Shown: positions 17,845 through 25,368 of the stretch, piece by piece | Layout of the letters: each line of letters opens with the position of its first letter | Numbering within the stretch: position 1 is the stretch's first letter | Source: an uncultured Bacteroidota bacterium | Lineage (GTDB): Bacteria; Bacteroidota; Bacteroidia; Chitinophagales; Chitinophagaceae | Assembly (NCBI GenBank): GCA_903865435.1 | Contig: CAIPJS010000092.1 | Span: 1-64,000 of the forward strand | Length of the DNA: 64,000 nucleotides | Direction of reading: 5' to 3' | The notes under the pieces: generated by a model | Seen by the model: the letters and a program-made list of their open reading frames with translations, nothing else | Databases searched by the model: none | Told to the model about the DNA's origin: nothing | Translations under genes and position numbers: made by a program

Positions 17845-18669
17845 ATGATTCCTTCTTATTTACAAGACTTATGTAAGACTCAAACTTACGACGCCAATAA
17901 TTTTTTTTTAATTGCAGGCCCTTGTGTGGTGGAGAATGAAGATCTGGTGATGGAAATTGGAGAGAAAGTGTCTACCCTTTGTAAGCACTTAGGGATTGCT
18001 TATATTTTTAAAGCAAGCTATAGAAAAGCAAACAGAACCAGTGCCAATTCTTTCACAGGCATTGGGGACGATACAGGAATGGAATTGATAAAAAAAGTTG
18101 GCGCACATTTTCATGTACCAACCACTTCCGATATTCATGCACATGAAGAAGCCGCTATTGCAGCAAAGTATATTGATATCTTGCAAATACCTGCATTTTT
18201 ATGCAGACAAACTGATTTACTTTTAGCAGCAGCAGCTACAGGAAAAATTGTGAATGTAAAAAAAGGACAATTTTTAAGTGGTGCTTCCATGAAATTTGCA
18301 GTAGATAAAATAAGGTTGGCGGGCAATGAAAAAGTAATGCTTACCGAAAGAGGCAACACATTTGGCTATCAAGATTTAGTAGTAGACTATCGAAATATCC
18401 CTGCCATGGCAGAAAACGGCGTGCCTGTTATTATGGATTGTACGCATTCTTTACAACAACCTAATCAAACCAGCGGTGTAACAGGCGGAAACCCTCAATT
18501 AATTGAAACCATTGCTAAAGCAGCTATTGCCACAGGTGCAGATGGTTTATTTATAGAAACACATCCCAATCCAGCTCAAGCAAAAAGTGATGGTGCCAAT
18601 ATGTTGCCATTGGATAAATTAGCTCCTTTGTTGGAGAAATTAGTAAGACTTAGAAGAGCAGTTTTGTAA
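17845..18669 (+). CDS. kdsA: 3-deoxy-8-phosphooctulonate synthase (KDO-8-phosphate synthase)
   Basis: A 274-residue enzyme that condenses phosphoenolpyruvate with arabinose 5-phosphate to form KDO-8-phosphate, precursor of the lipopolysaccharide inner core. Seen motifs include LIAGPCVVEN (about 22-31), FKASYRKANRTS (the substrate-binding KAxxxKANRSS region) and MDCTHSLQQPN; their arrangement is that of KdsA, not of DAHP synthase. The cysteine in AGPCVVEN sits where metal-dependent KdsA enzymes carry a ligand. Promoter box TACCTTTG precedes it. The gene is followed by a short tandem repeat rather than a hairpin terminator. Confidence 0.96.
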   Translation: MIPSYLQDLCKTQTYDANNFFLIAGPCVVENEDLVMEIGEKVSTLCKHLGIAYIFKASYRKANRTSANSFTGIGDDTGMELIKKVGAHFHVPTTSDIHAHEEAAIAAKYIDILQIPAFLCRQTDLLLAAAATGKIVNVKKGQFLSGASMKFAVDKIRLAGNEKVMLTERGNTFGYQDLVVDYRNIPAMAENGVPVIMDCTHSLQQPNQTSGVTGGNPQLIETIAKAAIATGADGLFIETHPNPAQAKSDGANMLPLDKLAPLLEKLVRLRRAVL

Positions 18670-18672
18670 AAA

Positions 18673-18751
18673 ACTGCGATGCATAGTTAAGTATTACTGC
18701 GATGCATAGATAAGTATATACTGCGATGTTTAGATAAATACCTAATGCGAT
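18673..18751. repeat. Degenerate 23-24 bp tandem repeat, three units plus a partial
   Basis: Three consecutive units start at 18673, 18696 and 18720, each beginning ACTGCGATG and continuing (C/T)(A/T)TAG(T/A)TAA(G/A)TA; an 8-base partial unit (AATGCGAT) follows at 18744. The units differ at a few positions. The array fills most of the space between the convergent kdsA and PspC genes. It is not a hairpin terminator and the number of units is too low, with no spacers, for a CRISPR array. Confidence 0.85.
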
Positions 18752-18766
18752 AAAATTGGAAAACTT

Positions 18767-18985
18767 TTAATAATTCAAGGGATTGCGCTTGGCTAGTAAG
18801 ATATAATTTTTGATGCTTCTAATAAAAGCCAAAATCATATAAACAATTACGGGTGAGCCAAAAGTTAAAAAGGAAATATAGATAAACCAAAGCCTTATTT
18901 TGTTACTGGCAATGCCCAGTCTTTCACCAATAGCCGTGCAAACGCCAAAAGCGTGTAATTCTATTAAATCTTTCAATTTTTGCAT
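18767..18985 (-). CDS. PspC domain membrane protein
   Basis: A 72-residue single-domain PspC protein (PF04024). The core pattern GVCTAIGERLGIASNKIRLWFI is near residues 14-35 and one long hydrophobic helix follows (about 32-58). Stand-alone PspC proteins sit in the inner membrane and are linked to envelope stress, but without PspA/B or other partners nearby the role here is open. A TAAATTTG box on the minus strand (19008-19015) lies 22 bases before the ATG. The gene is convergent to kdsA and divergent from aconitase. Confidence 0.83.
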   Translation of the reverse strand: MQKLKDLIELHAFGVCTAIGERLGIASNKIRLWFIYISFLTFGSPVIVYMILAFIRSIKNYILLAKRNPLNY

Positions 18986-19043
18986 GACGGGTGTTTTAAT
19001 TTCTCATCAAATTTATTGAAAAAAGTGGACATAAAGTGTATTT

Positions 19044-19079
19044 TTTGAGCACGGTGGGTAGCATTTTGGCTTACCTTTG
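19044..19079 (+). promoter_or_regulatory. Aconitase promoter (TTTG ... TACCTTTG)
   Basis: TACCTTTG at 19072-19079 is an exact TAnnTTTG box 30 bases before the ATG; TTTG at 19044-19047 is a possible -33 element (spacer 24, the same as for kdsA). The box contains an in-frame TTG at 19077 that is therefore not a believable start codon. Confidence 0.6.
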
Positions 19080-19109
19080 CAGCAGTTTTTAACAACAAAA
19101 TCTATACCT

Positions 19110-21377
19110 ATGGCTTTTGATATCGAAATGATCAAAAAAGTGTATGCTGTAATGCCAGCAAAAGTGGAAGCGGCTCGTAAATTATTAGGACGTCCCCTAA
19201 GCTTATCTGAAAAAATCTTATTCTCTCATTTACATAGTGATCAAAAATTAGAAAGCTTTGAAAGAGGTGGTTCTTATGTAGATTTTGGACCAGACCGTGT
19301 GGCGATGCAAGACGCTACGGCACAAATGGCCTTATTGCAATTTATGCAAGCAGGCCGTCCTAAAGTGGCTGTGCCAAGTACAGTGCATTGCGACCATTTA
19401 ATTTCTGCAAAAGTAGAAGCCAAGCAAGATTTACAAGTAGCCACTACAGATAGTAAAGAAGTGTATGATTTCTTAGCCTCTGTATCTAATAAATATGGAT
19501 TGGGATTTTGGAAACCAGGTGCAGGAATTATTCACCAAGTTGTTTTAGAAAACTATGCCTTCCCAGGTGGTTTGATGATAGGAACCGATTCTCATACAGT
19601 AAATGCTGGTGGATTAGGTATGATTGCCATTGGTGTAGGTGGAGCAGATGCTTGTGATGTAATGGCAGGATTACCATGGGAATTAAAATGGCCTAAATTA
19701 ATAGGTATCAAATTAACAGGTAAATTAAACGGATGGACAGCACCTAAAGATGTGATCTTAAAAGTAGCAGGTATCTTAACTGTAAAAGGTGGAACCGGTG
19801 CGATTGTAGAATATTTTGGAGAAGGTGCGACAAGTATGAGTTGTACAGGTAAAGGAACCATTTGTAATATGGGTGCTGAAATTGGTGCTACTACTTCTAC
19901 TTTTGGATATGATGCAAGCATGAGCCGTTATTTACAATCTACAGGCCGAGCCGATGTGGCTAGCTTAGCCGATACAGTGGCTGCGCATTTAACTGCAGAC
20001 CCAGAAGTATATGCCAATCCTGAAAAATACTTTGACGAAGTGATCGAAATTGATTTAAATACATTGGAGCCACATTTAAACGGACCTTTCACGCCTGATT
20101 TAGCAACGCCTATTTCTAAAATGAAAGAAGCAGCCGCTGCCAACGGATGGCCTACCAAAATTGAAGTGGGTTTAATTGGTAGTTGTACGAACTCTTCTTA
20201 TGAAGATATTAGCCGTGCAGTAAGTTTAGCGAAACAAGTTGCTGCCAAGGGTTTAACCATGAAATCTGAATACTTAATTACACCAGGATCTGAGCAAGTA
20301 AGATATACGATTGAAAGAGATGGTTTCTTAGATGTGTTTAGTCAAATTGGTGCCAAAGTATTTGCGAATGCTTGTGGACCTTGTATTGGAATGTGGGAGC
20401 GTGTGGGTGCAGAGAAAAAAGAAAAAAATACCATTGTACATTCTTTCAATAGAAACTTTGCAAAGCGTGCCGATGGTAACCCGAATACTTTTGCCTTCGT
20501 AGGTTCTCCAGAATTAATTACGGCCCTTGCCATTGCAGGTGATTTAAATTTTAATCCATTAACAGATACGCTTACCAATAATAAAGGCGAACAAGTAAAA
20601 TTAGACGCTCCTACTGGTGATGAATTACCCCTAAAAGGTTTTGCGGTGGAAGATGCAGGCTACCAAGCCCCAGCAGAAGATGGTTCTAAAGTAATAATTG
20701 CGGTAGATCCTAGTTCAAAGCGTTTACAATTGTTAGACCCTTTTGCAGCATGGGAAGGCACCGATTTAAAATCGTTGAAATTATTAATTAAGGCAAAAGG
20801 AAAATGTACCACCGACCATATTTCTATGGCAGGACCTTGGTTAAAATTCCGTGGTCACTTAGATAATATTTCTAATAACTTATTAATAGGTGCTGTGAAT
20901 TTCTTCAATGAAAAAACAGACAATGTTAAAAGTCAAATCAATGGCAATTACGATACTGTTCCAAATACACAAAGAGCTTACAAAGCAGCAGGTGTAGGAA
21001 CGATTGTAGTGGGTGATGAGAACTATGGAGAAGGAAGTTCTCGTGAGCATGCAGCGATGGAGCCAAGACATTTAGGTGTTAGAGTGGTATTGACTAAGTC
21101 CTTTGCCCGTATACACGAAACCAACTTGAAAAAGCAAGGTATGTTGGCATTAACATTTGCCAATAAAGCCGACTACGATAAAATTTTAGAAGACGATACC
21201 ATTGATGTAAATGGATTAACGCAGTTTACAGCAGGTAAACCACTTAGCTTGGTATTAACTCATAAAGACGGCACTGTGGATACTATTGAGGCCAACCATA
21301 CGTATAACCAACAACAAATTGAGTGGTTTAAAGCAGGTGGTGCATTGAATATCATCAGAAAACAAGTTGCCGGGTAG
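19110..21377 (+). CDS. acn: Aconitate hydratase (mitochondrial-type aconitase)
   Basis: A 755-residue [4Fe-4S] enzyme of the TCA cycle interconverting citrate and isocitrate. The length, the opening [15 protein letters not shown] and the overall order match the mitochondrial-type aconitase found in Bacteroidota, rather than the larger AcnA or AcnB of enterobacteria. Cluster cysteines are in [12 protein letters not shown] (near residue 365) and [10 protein letters not shown] (near 430). The swivelling C-terminal domain follows a linker, with [17 protein letters not shown] near residue 640. ATG 19110 is chosen because the upstream in-frame TTG is part of the TACCTTTG promoter box. A strong hairpin terminator follows 60 bases after the stop. 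Confidence 0.95.
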   Translation: MAFDIEMIKKVYAVMPAKVEAARKLLGRPLSLSEKILFSHLHSDQKLESFERGGSYVDFGPDRVAMQDATAQMALLQFMQAGRPKVAVPSTVHCDHLISAKVEAKQDLQVATTDSKEVYDFLASVSNKYGLGFWKPGAGIIHQVVLENYAFPGGLMIGTDSHTVNAGGLGMIAIGVGGADACDVMAGLPWELKWPKLIGIKLTGKLNGWTAPKDVILKVAGILTVKGGTGAIVEYFGEGATSMSCTGKGTICNMGAEIGATTSTFGYDASMSRYLQSTGRADVASLADTVAAHLTADPEVYANPEKYFDEVIEIDLNTLEPHLNGPFTPDLATPISKMKEAAAANGWPTKIEVGLIGSCTNSSYEDISRAVSLAKQVAAKGLTMKSEYLITPGSEQVRYTIERDGFLDVFSQIGAKVFANACGPCIGMWERVGAEKKEKNTIVHSFNRNFAKRADGNPNTFAFVGSPELITALAIAGDLNFNPLTDTLTNNKGEQVKLDAPTGDELPLKGFAVEDAGYQAPAEDGSKVIIAVDPSSKRLQLLDPFAAWEGTDLKSLKLLIKAKGKCTTDHISMAGPWLKFRGHLDNISNNLLIGAVNFFNEKTDNVKSQINGNYDTVPNTQRAYKAAGVGTIVVGDENYGEGSSREHAAMEPRHLGVRVVLTKSFARIHETNLKKQGMLALTFANKADYDKILEDDTIDVNGLTQFTAGKPLSLVLTHKDGTVDTIEANHTYNQQQIEWFKAGGALNIIRKQVAG

Positions 21378-21437
21378 TATTTAGTAGGCTTTATTAATAA
21401 ATTAAAAGCCTTCTAAATTACACTCTACTGATTTTAA

Positions 21438-21468
21438 AATCCCTCCCGAATTTTCGGGAGGGATTTTG
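21438..21468 (+). terminator. Rho-independent terminator after aconitase
   Basis: A near-perfect hairpin, CCCTCCCGAA paired with TTCGGGAGGG plus flanking AAT/ATT pairs, is followed on the plus strand by a T-rich run (TTTTGTTTTT). It separates aconitase from the oxidoreductase gene. The upstream A-rich arm is short, so it mainly acts on the plus strand. Confidence 0.9.
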
Positions 21469-21491
21469 TTTTTAATACCTCACAAAAATAT

Positions 21492-21499
21492 TATCTTTA
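21492..21499 (+). promoter_or_regulatory. Oxidoreductase promoter -7 box TATCTTTA
   Basis: TATCTTTA (7 of 8 to TAnnTTTG) ends exactly four bases before the ATG at 21504, the same spacing as between the SRP RNA box and its inferred 5' end. This predicts a leaderless mRNA. It lies just downstream of the aconitase terminator. Confidence 0.5.
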
Positions 21500-21503
21500 A
21501 TAC

Positions 21504-22541
21504 ATGATAAACACCGCATTGGTTTCTTTTGGCATGAGTGGAAAATTATTCCATGCTCCTTTTATTGATACCAATCCTCATTTTAACTTAGTGGGTTGTT
21601 GGGAGAGGTCTCAAAAAAATATTCAAGCTATTTACCCAAATGCAAAATCCTTCAGTAGCTATGAAGAAATTTTAAATGACTCCAGTATTCATTTAGTAGT
21701 GGTGAATACCCCCAACGATACACATTATGAATATACCAAGCAAGCTTTACTTGCAGGCAAGCATGTAGTGACTGAAAAAGCGTTTACGGTTACTGTTAAA
21801 GAAGCAGAAGAACTAGATGCCTTAGCGCAAAAATTAAATTTAAAATTAGCAGTATACCATAACAGAAGATACGACGCCGATTTTTTAACACTTCAAAAAT
21901 TAATTGCTGAAGATAAAATTGGAGATTTTTTAGACCTACAAATATCTTTTGAAAGATATAGAACCACCTTAAGCCCTAAAGTGCATAAGGAAACCAATAC
22001 CCCAGGTTCGGGTGTATTATTTGATTTAGGCCCACACCTGGTAGACCAAGCTATACTATTAAGCGGTATGCCAACATCTGTTTTTGCAGATATAAGAACC
22101 ACTAGAAAAGTAGGCAAAGTAGATGATTATTTTACTTTACTACTTTACTACCCTAGCCACAGAATTTTATTAACCAGTGGCATGGTGTATATGCAACAAT
22201 TACCTGCTTATAAAATTTATGGTACCAAGGGTTGCTTTATTAAATACAGAGCCGATATACAAGAAGACGATTTACTCTCAGGTAAAAAACCCAATACCCC
22301 AAACTGGGGCGTGGAAGCCAAAGAAAAATGGGGCATATTAAGCACCGATACAGAAGGTAAAATAAGTACTGAACTAATTCCTAGCCTTGCAGGTAATTAC
22401 GGAACCTTTTATGAAAAAATGGCTAATGCCATTAACCATAACGAACCCGTACCTACTTCAGCTAAACATGGTACAGATATTATTCGCATCTTAGAAGCTG
22501 CAAGAGCAAGCTTTGCTGAAGGTAAAATTATAGCATTATAA
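21504..22541 (+). CDS. Gfo/Idh/MocA family NAD(P)-dependent oxidoreductase
   Basis: A 345-residue dehydrogenase with an N-terminal Rossmann domain (about residues 1-120; SFGMSGKLFHAPF replaces the usual GxGxxG loop) and a C-terminal alpha/beta domain. The conserved EKAF motif (the EKP lysine region near residue 92) and the DLGPHLVDQA motif (near residue 174) are present. The SFGMSG..FHAPF opening is typical of the YdgJ/YvaA-like subgroup. Probable substrates are sugars, inositols or their derivatives; the exact one cannot be read from sequence. It is a single-gene unit between a terminator and the convergent hicB gene, which it overlaps by 6 bases at the 3' end. Confidence 0.9.
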   Translation: MINTALVSFGMSGKLFHAPFIDTNPHFNLVGCWERSQKNIQAIYPNAKSFSSYEEILNDSSIHLVVVNTPNDTHYEYTKQALLAGKHVVTEKAFTVTVKEAEELDALAQKLNLKLAVYHNRRYDADFLTLQKLIAEDKIGDFLDLQISFERYRTTLSPKVHKETNTPGSGVLFDLGPHLVDQAILLSGMPTSVFADIRTTRKVGKVDDYFTLLLYYPSHRILLTSGMVYMQQLPAYKIYGTKGCFIKYRADIQEDDLLSGKKPNTPNWGVEAKEKWGILSTDTEGKISTELIPSLAGNYGTFYEKMANAINHNEPVPTSAKHGTDIIRILEAARASFAEGKIIAL

Positions 22542-22940
22542 TTCAACTGACATTAGCTCTTTGCCAAGATTATGAAAAGCTAATTTAATTTTATTTATTT
22601 GCTCTATCCTAGGTTTACGATGCAAATTGGCATAATGATTTAATTGCTTTTGATTTATTCCAGAATACTTTTCTAAAGCCGAACCGGTAATTACATTCTT
22701 GTAGTATTTTAGTAAACTTTGAGTGTCAAATTTATAAACCAACTCGTACTTTCCTCTAAAAGAAACAGGAGGCAATTCGCCATCTTCCTTAATACCTTCC
22801 AAGTGAAATTCAATAGCTTCTTGAATTTTATTTTTTATTTCGTCAGGGGTTTTCCCAGTAGACACACAACCAGGTAGTAATGGTACATGTGCTGAGAAGT
22901 TTTTACCAGCAAAGAAAATTTCAACAATATTTTGTTTCAT
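22536..22940 (-). CDS. hicB: HicB-like antitoxin (orphan) with HTH domain
   Basis: A 134-residue protein with an N-terminal HicB fold (about residues 1-60, with FSAHVPLLPGCVSTGKTPDE) and a C-terminal XRE-like helix-turn-helix (about 75-128, GINQKQLNHYANLHRKPRI). HicB normally neutralises the HicA mRNA interferase and represses its own operon. No intact hicA lies on either side: the downstream neighbour is the convergent oxidoreductase, and upstream there is only an 11-codon frame MIKKVKEMIKL whose stop overlaps the hicB ATG as ATGA. A TATCTTTG box lies upstream at 22987-22994, within a symmetric region. The protein looks intact and may now act as an autonomous repressor (inference). Confidence 0.86.
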   Translation of the reverse strand: MKQNIVEIFFAGKNFSAHVPLLPGCVSTGKTPDEIKNKIQEAIEFHLEGIKEDGELPPVSFRGKYELVYKFDTQSLLKYYKNVITGSALEKYSGINQKQLNHYANLHRKPRIEQINKIKLAFHNLGKELMSVEL

Positions 22941-22972
22941 AATTTAATCATCTCTTTAACCTTTTTTATCAT
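22937..22972 (-). pseudogene. Probable 11-codon remnant of hicA, acting as leader ORF of hicB
   Basis: ATG at 22972 (minus strand) opens MIKKVKEMIKL and stops with TGA at 22939-22937, sharing bases with the hicB ATG (ATGA). The residues resemble the start of many HicA toxins, which commonly open with a K-V-K/R-E-x-I-K-L pattern before the first strand. The dsRNA-binding-like fold and the catalytic histidine are absent. The best explanation is a clean internal deletion of hicA, leaving a translationally coupled leader; a chance leader peptide cannot be excluded. Confidence 0.55.
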
Positions 22973-23036
22973 TTAGCTTGATTTTACAAAGATATATAAT
23001 TATATATCATTAAAAAATAAAATATTCAAGCTAAAT
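22971..23036. promoter_or_regulatory. Putative hicB operator: palindrome within longer inverted repeat
   Basis: GATATATAATTATATATC (22991-23008) is a perfect 18-bp palindrome. Its left end overlaps the minus-strand -7 box TATCTTTG (22987-22994) of hicB. It is enclosed by an 11-bp perfect inverted repeat, ATTTAGCTTGA (22971-22981) and TCAAGCTAAAT (23026-23036); the first arm overlaps the start codon of the remnant leader. The layout suits autorepression by the HicB HTH domain, which is inference. Confidence 0.55.
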
Positions 23037-23127
23037 TCAAGAAATTAAAATGGAATAAGCCGCAAAACTTATAAAACTTATACGTTCGGAGATTTTCTAA
23101 AGAGTGCATAAATAAATTTGTACCAAT

Positions 23128-23157
23128 AAAAAAGCCCCGCAAAATGCGAGGCTTTTT
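23128..23157 (-). terminator. Rho-independent terminator of fsa
   Basis: On the minus strand AAAAAGCCTCGC and GCGGGGCTTTTT pair around a loop ATTTT, followed by a T run. One position is a U-G wobble pair on the minus strand but a C-A mismatch on the plus strand, which shows that the hairpin serves the minus-strand fsa gene ending at 23183. Confidence 0.88.
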
Positions 23158-23182
23158 AAAATCATTAGAGGAATATTTTAAA

Positions 23183-23833
23183 TTACATTTTCTTAGCGTC
23201 TTCTAAAAACTTCGCTAAACCTATATCGGTTAAAGGATGTTTTAACAATCCTAAAATGGAGTCTAAAGGACAAGTACAAACATTGGCTCCTGCTTCTGCT
23301 GCTTTTACAATATGTAAAGCATTGCGAATAGAAGCAGCTAATATTTGTGTATCAAATCCTTGCACATCATAGATATGGCGAATTTGCGCAATCAATTCCA
23401 TTCCATCCCAAGAGCTATCGTCAATTCTACCAATAAATGGAGAAACATAAGTAGCCCCTGCTTTGGCAGCTAAAATAGCTTGACCTGCGGAGAATACTAA
23501 AGTACAGTTGGTGCGAATACCATTATCGGTAAACCACTTAATGGCTTTAATACCATCTTTAATCATAGGTACTTTAACTACAATATTTTTATGGATAGCC
23601 GCTAATTTTTTACCTTCTTCCACCATGGTAGCGAAATCGGTAGACAATACTTCTGCACTAATGTCTCCATTCACTAATTCACAAATAGCTTTATAATGAG
23701 CTGCAATGGCTGCCTCCCCTTTAACACCTACTTGTGCCATTAAACTTGGATTCGTAGTTACACCATCCAAGATACCCAAATCGTTGGCTTCTTTAATTTG
23801 CGCTAAATTACCTGTGTCAATGAAAAATTTCAT
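23183..23833 (-). CDS. fsa: Fructose-6-phosphate aldolase / small transaldolase
   Basis: A 216-residue aldolase of the FSA/transaldolase (TalC/MipB) family. It opens MKFFIDTGNLAQIKEAN and has the TTNPS motif at residues 26-30; K87 in VVKVPM is the Schiff-base lysine. The compact length is that of the decameric FSA-like group, which may work as transaldolase in the pentose phosphate pathway or as fructose-6-phosphate aldolase; sequence alone cannot separate these. The SRP RNA gene ends about 20 bases upstream in the same orientation, so fsa may partly depend on read-through from it. A strong terminator follows. Confidence 0.93.
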   Translation of the reverse strand: MKFFIDTGNLAQIKEANDLGILDGVTTNPSLMAQVGVKGEAAIAAHYKAICELVNGDISAEVLSTDFATMVEEGKKLAAIHKNIVVKVPMIKDGIKAIKWFTDNGIRTNCTLVFSAGQAILAAKAGATYVSPFIGRIDDSSWDGMELIAQIRHIYDVQGFDTQILAASIRNALHIVKAAEAGANVCTCPLDSILGLLKHPLTDIGLAKFLEDAKKM

Positions 23834-23853
23834 AAGTTATAGTTTTAAAAAGT

Positions 23854-23947
23854 GGCAGGCTACTTACATCGCACCGCTCAACCGTCTATCCTTGCTGCAT
23901 TCCTGCCCTGGGGAGTTTCAACAGGAGCTGGTCGTGCAAGACCTGCC
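23854..23947 (-). ncRNA. ffs: Bacterial small signal recognition particle RNA (4.5S-like)
   Basis: On the minus strand the sequence contains the Bacteroidota-type SRP core (CCAGGGCAGGAATGCAGC, then AAGGATAGACGGTTGAGCGG) matching helix 8 with its tetraloop and asymmetric loop where Ffh binds. The ends pair as GGCAGG (23947-23942) with CCTGCC (23859-23854), giving a 94-nt hairpin followed by ACTTTTT. TACATTTG (23959-23952) lies four bases upstream of the inferred 5' end. Product: the RNA scaffold of SRP, which targets nascent membrane proteins through Ffh and FtsY. Exact ends are inferred from pairing and the promoter. Confidence 0.93.
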
Positions 23948-23951
23948 GGTG

Positions 23952-23959
23952 CAAATGTA
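23952..23959 (-). promoter_or_regulatory. SRP RNA promoter -7 box TACATTTG
   Basis: An exact TAnnTTTG match on the minus strand, ending four bases before the 5' base of the closing helix of the SRP RNA. No TTG is visible at the usual -33 distance. It gives a local ruler for where transcription starts relative to the box. Confidence 0.65.
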
Positions 23960-24003
23960 ACACAAAAAAAGCTACTAAAAAAAGTGTGCTAAAACCCTTA
24001 TTG

Positions 24004-25281
24004 CTACCAGCTTTGCTTGGAATTGATGGTAGTAAATCCCAATAAAGAATCATGCTGGCCACCAGGCAGTCGATAATACACAAAAATGGTATAATCATTT
24101 TCGGTTTCCCAATGATTGCCTTCTGTTTCGGTAAAATCATCTAAAGTATTGGGATCATGCGTATCTCTTGTTATATAATTGTAACTATAATAGCCTTGTT
24201 TTAAAACTAATGTTTTTTGGTATACCCCTGTTTTAGGATCAAATACCATTTCGGCATGCTCATTCAATTCATTATTGGTTAAAGCGCCTTGTAAATATAA
24301 TTTTTGTCCGACAAGTGGAATATGATCCTTGGGGATATAAGTAAACGACACATGGGCATAATCATTTTGAGTTTCACTTTGCAATGCATCGGTATTGCTA
24401 ATGAGGTAATTCCCATTTAAATCATTAAAAGTAGAATAAGCCATTTCTGCTCGAGAACCATCAGGTTTTAAAAATACATAATTATCATTCCCTATCTTTT
24501 GAAATTTACTAATTCGATCCGAAACCAATTGCATGCTTTGTAAATTAAGCCAACGACATTCTTTGCCAGAAGGGAAAACCAATTGATCTTCTTGGCTGTA
24601 CTCTAAAATATTGCCTCTTATAAAATTGGGTGTTGTAAATTTTATTCCATCATTGTATCTATAGTTTTGAACTACTAACAATTGCAATTGATCGGATTGC
24701 AAAGATGGAATTTGCTTTACATCTAGTTGAACAACTATCTTCTGATGTGTTTTAGAAATATTGCCATCAAATGGTTCTTTTACCGAAGCAGCAATGCCAA
24801 TTAGATGCTCCATGACATAAAAACGTTTGGTAAAAACAAGCTCATTGCTGTTTCCGTTCTTATATACTTTTAAGATATAATTACCCGACCTGGTAGGCTT
24901 TAAATGGGTATTAGGGAAATTGAATTGATAATGAAAATAATGTTGAAAGGCAATGGACGATACTGAAAAATCATTAATTTTTATTTGATTAAAACCTTGG
25001 ACATAATCAAACGCATTCATATTCGTTGTAGTCCAATCGGCATTCATTAATTCAATGGAATAATAATAGTCCTGATAGCTTGCCTTAAAATCATCAAAAC
25101 TTATTTGAAGCGGATGGGTAGCATTTAATTCAATAGCGGGAACCGCCAATGGCTGATTCAATGGATGGATTAGAATTGTATGAATGGCCGTATCATAGGT
25201 TTTGTCTGGATTGTTTTGAGCCCAAACCCCAATATAAGTTCCCAAAAACAACCCCAATACCAATAAGCGCTTGTAAAACAT
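24004..25281 (-). CDS. DUF5103 / type IX secretion system plug protein
   Basis: A 425-residue exported protein (signal peptide about residues 1-21, ending GVWAQ) matching DUF5103. The family corresponds to the Plug protein that closes the periplasm-distal side of the type IX secretion pore SprA/Sov in Flavobacterium (established knowledge of the family). Typical features are the opening IHTILIHPLNQPLAVPAIEL, the DDFKASYQDYYYSIELMNADW segment and an all-beta composition. It supports the presence of T9SS in this organism, although no other core component is in the window. A TAGATTCG element on the minus strand about 21 bases before the ATG may be its -7 box. It is divergent from the LolC/E-like permease. 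Confidence 0.85.
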   Translation of the reverse strand: MFYKRLLVLGLFLGTYIGVWAQNNPDKTYDTAIHTILIHPLNQPLAVPAIELNATHPLQISFDDFKASYQDYYYSIELMNADWTTTNMNAFDYVQGFNQIKINDFSVSSIAFQHYFHYQFNFPNTHLKPTRSGNYILKVYKNGNSNELVFTKRFYVMEHLIGIAASVKEPFDGNISKTHQKIVVQLDVKQIPSLQSDQLQLLVVQNYRYNDGIKFTTPNFIRGNILEYSQEDQLVFPSGKECRWLNLQSMQLVSDRISKFQKIGNDNYVFLKPDGSRAEMAYSTFNDLNGNYLISNTDALQSETQNDYAHVSFTYIPKDHIPLVGQKLYLQGALTNNELNEHAEMVFDPKTGVYQKTLVLKQGYYSYNYITRDTHDPNTLDDFTETEGNHWETENDYTIFVYYRLPGGQHDSLLGFTTINSKQSW

Positions 25282-25368
25282 AGTTCAACAATTGATGCCC
25301 TACGAATCTACCGCTTTAATCCTAATTTTTAAATAGAAAAAACTAGATTTGATAAAAATTAGCTCGTT

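Noticed and set aside
18673-18751. Possible mini-CRISPR array
   Set aside because: The units are directly joined without spacers, degenerate, and no cas gene is nearby; it is a plain tandem repeat.
23706-24140. Short frames crossing the SRP RNA on both strands
   Set aside because: They overlap the conserved RNA structure and have no protein-family resemblance.
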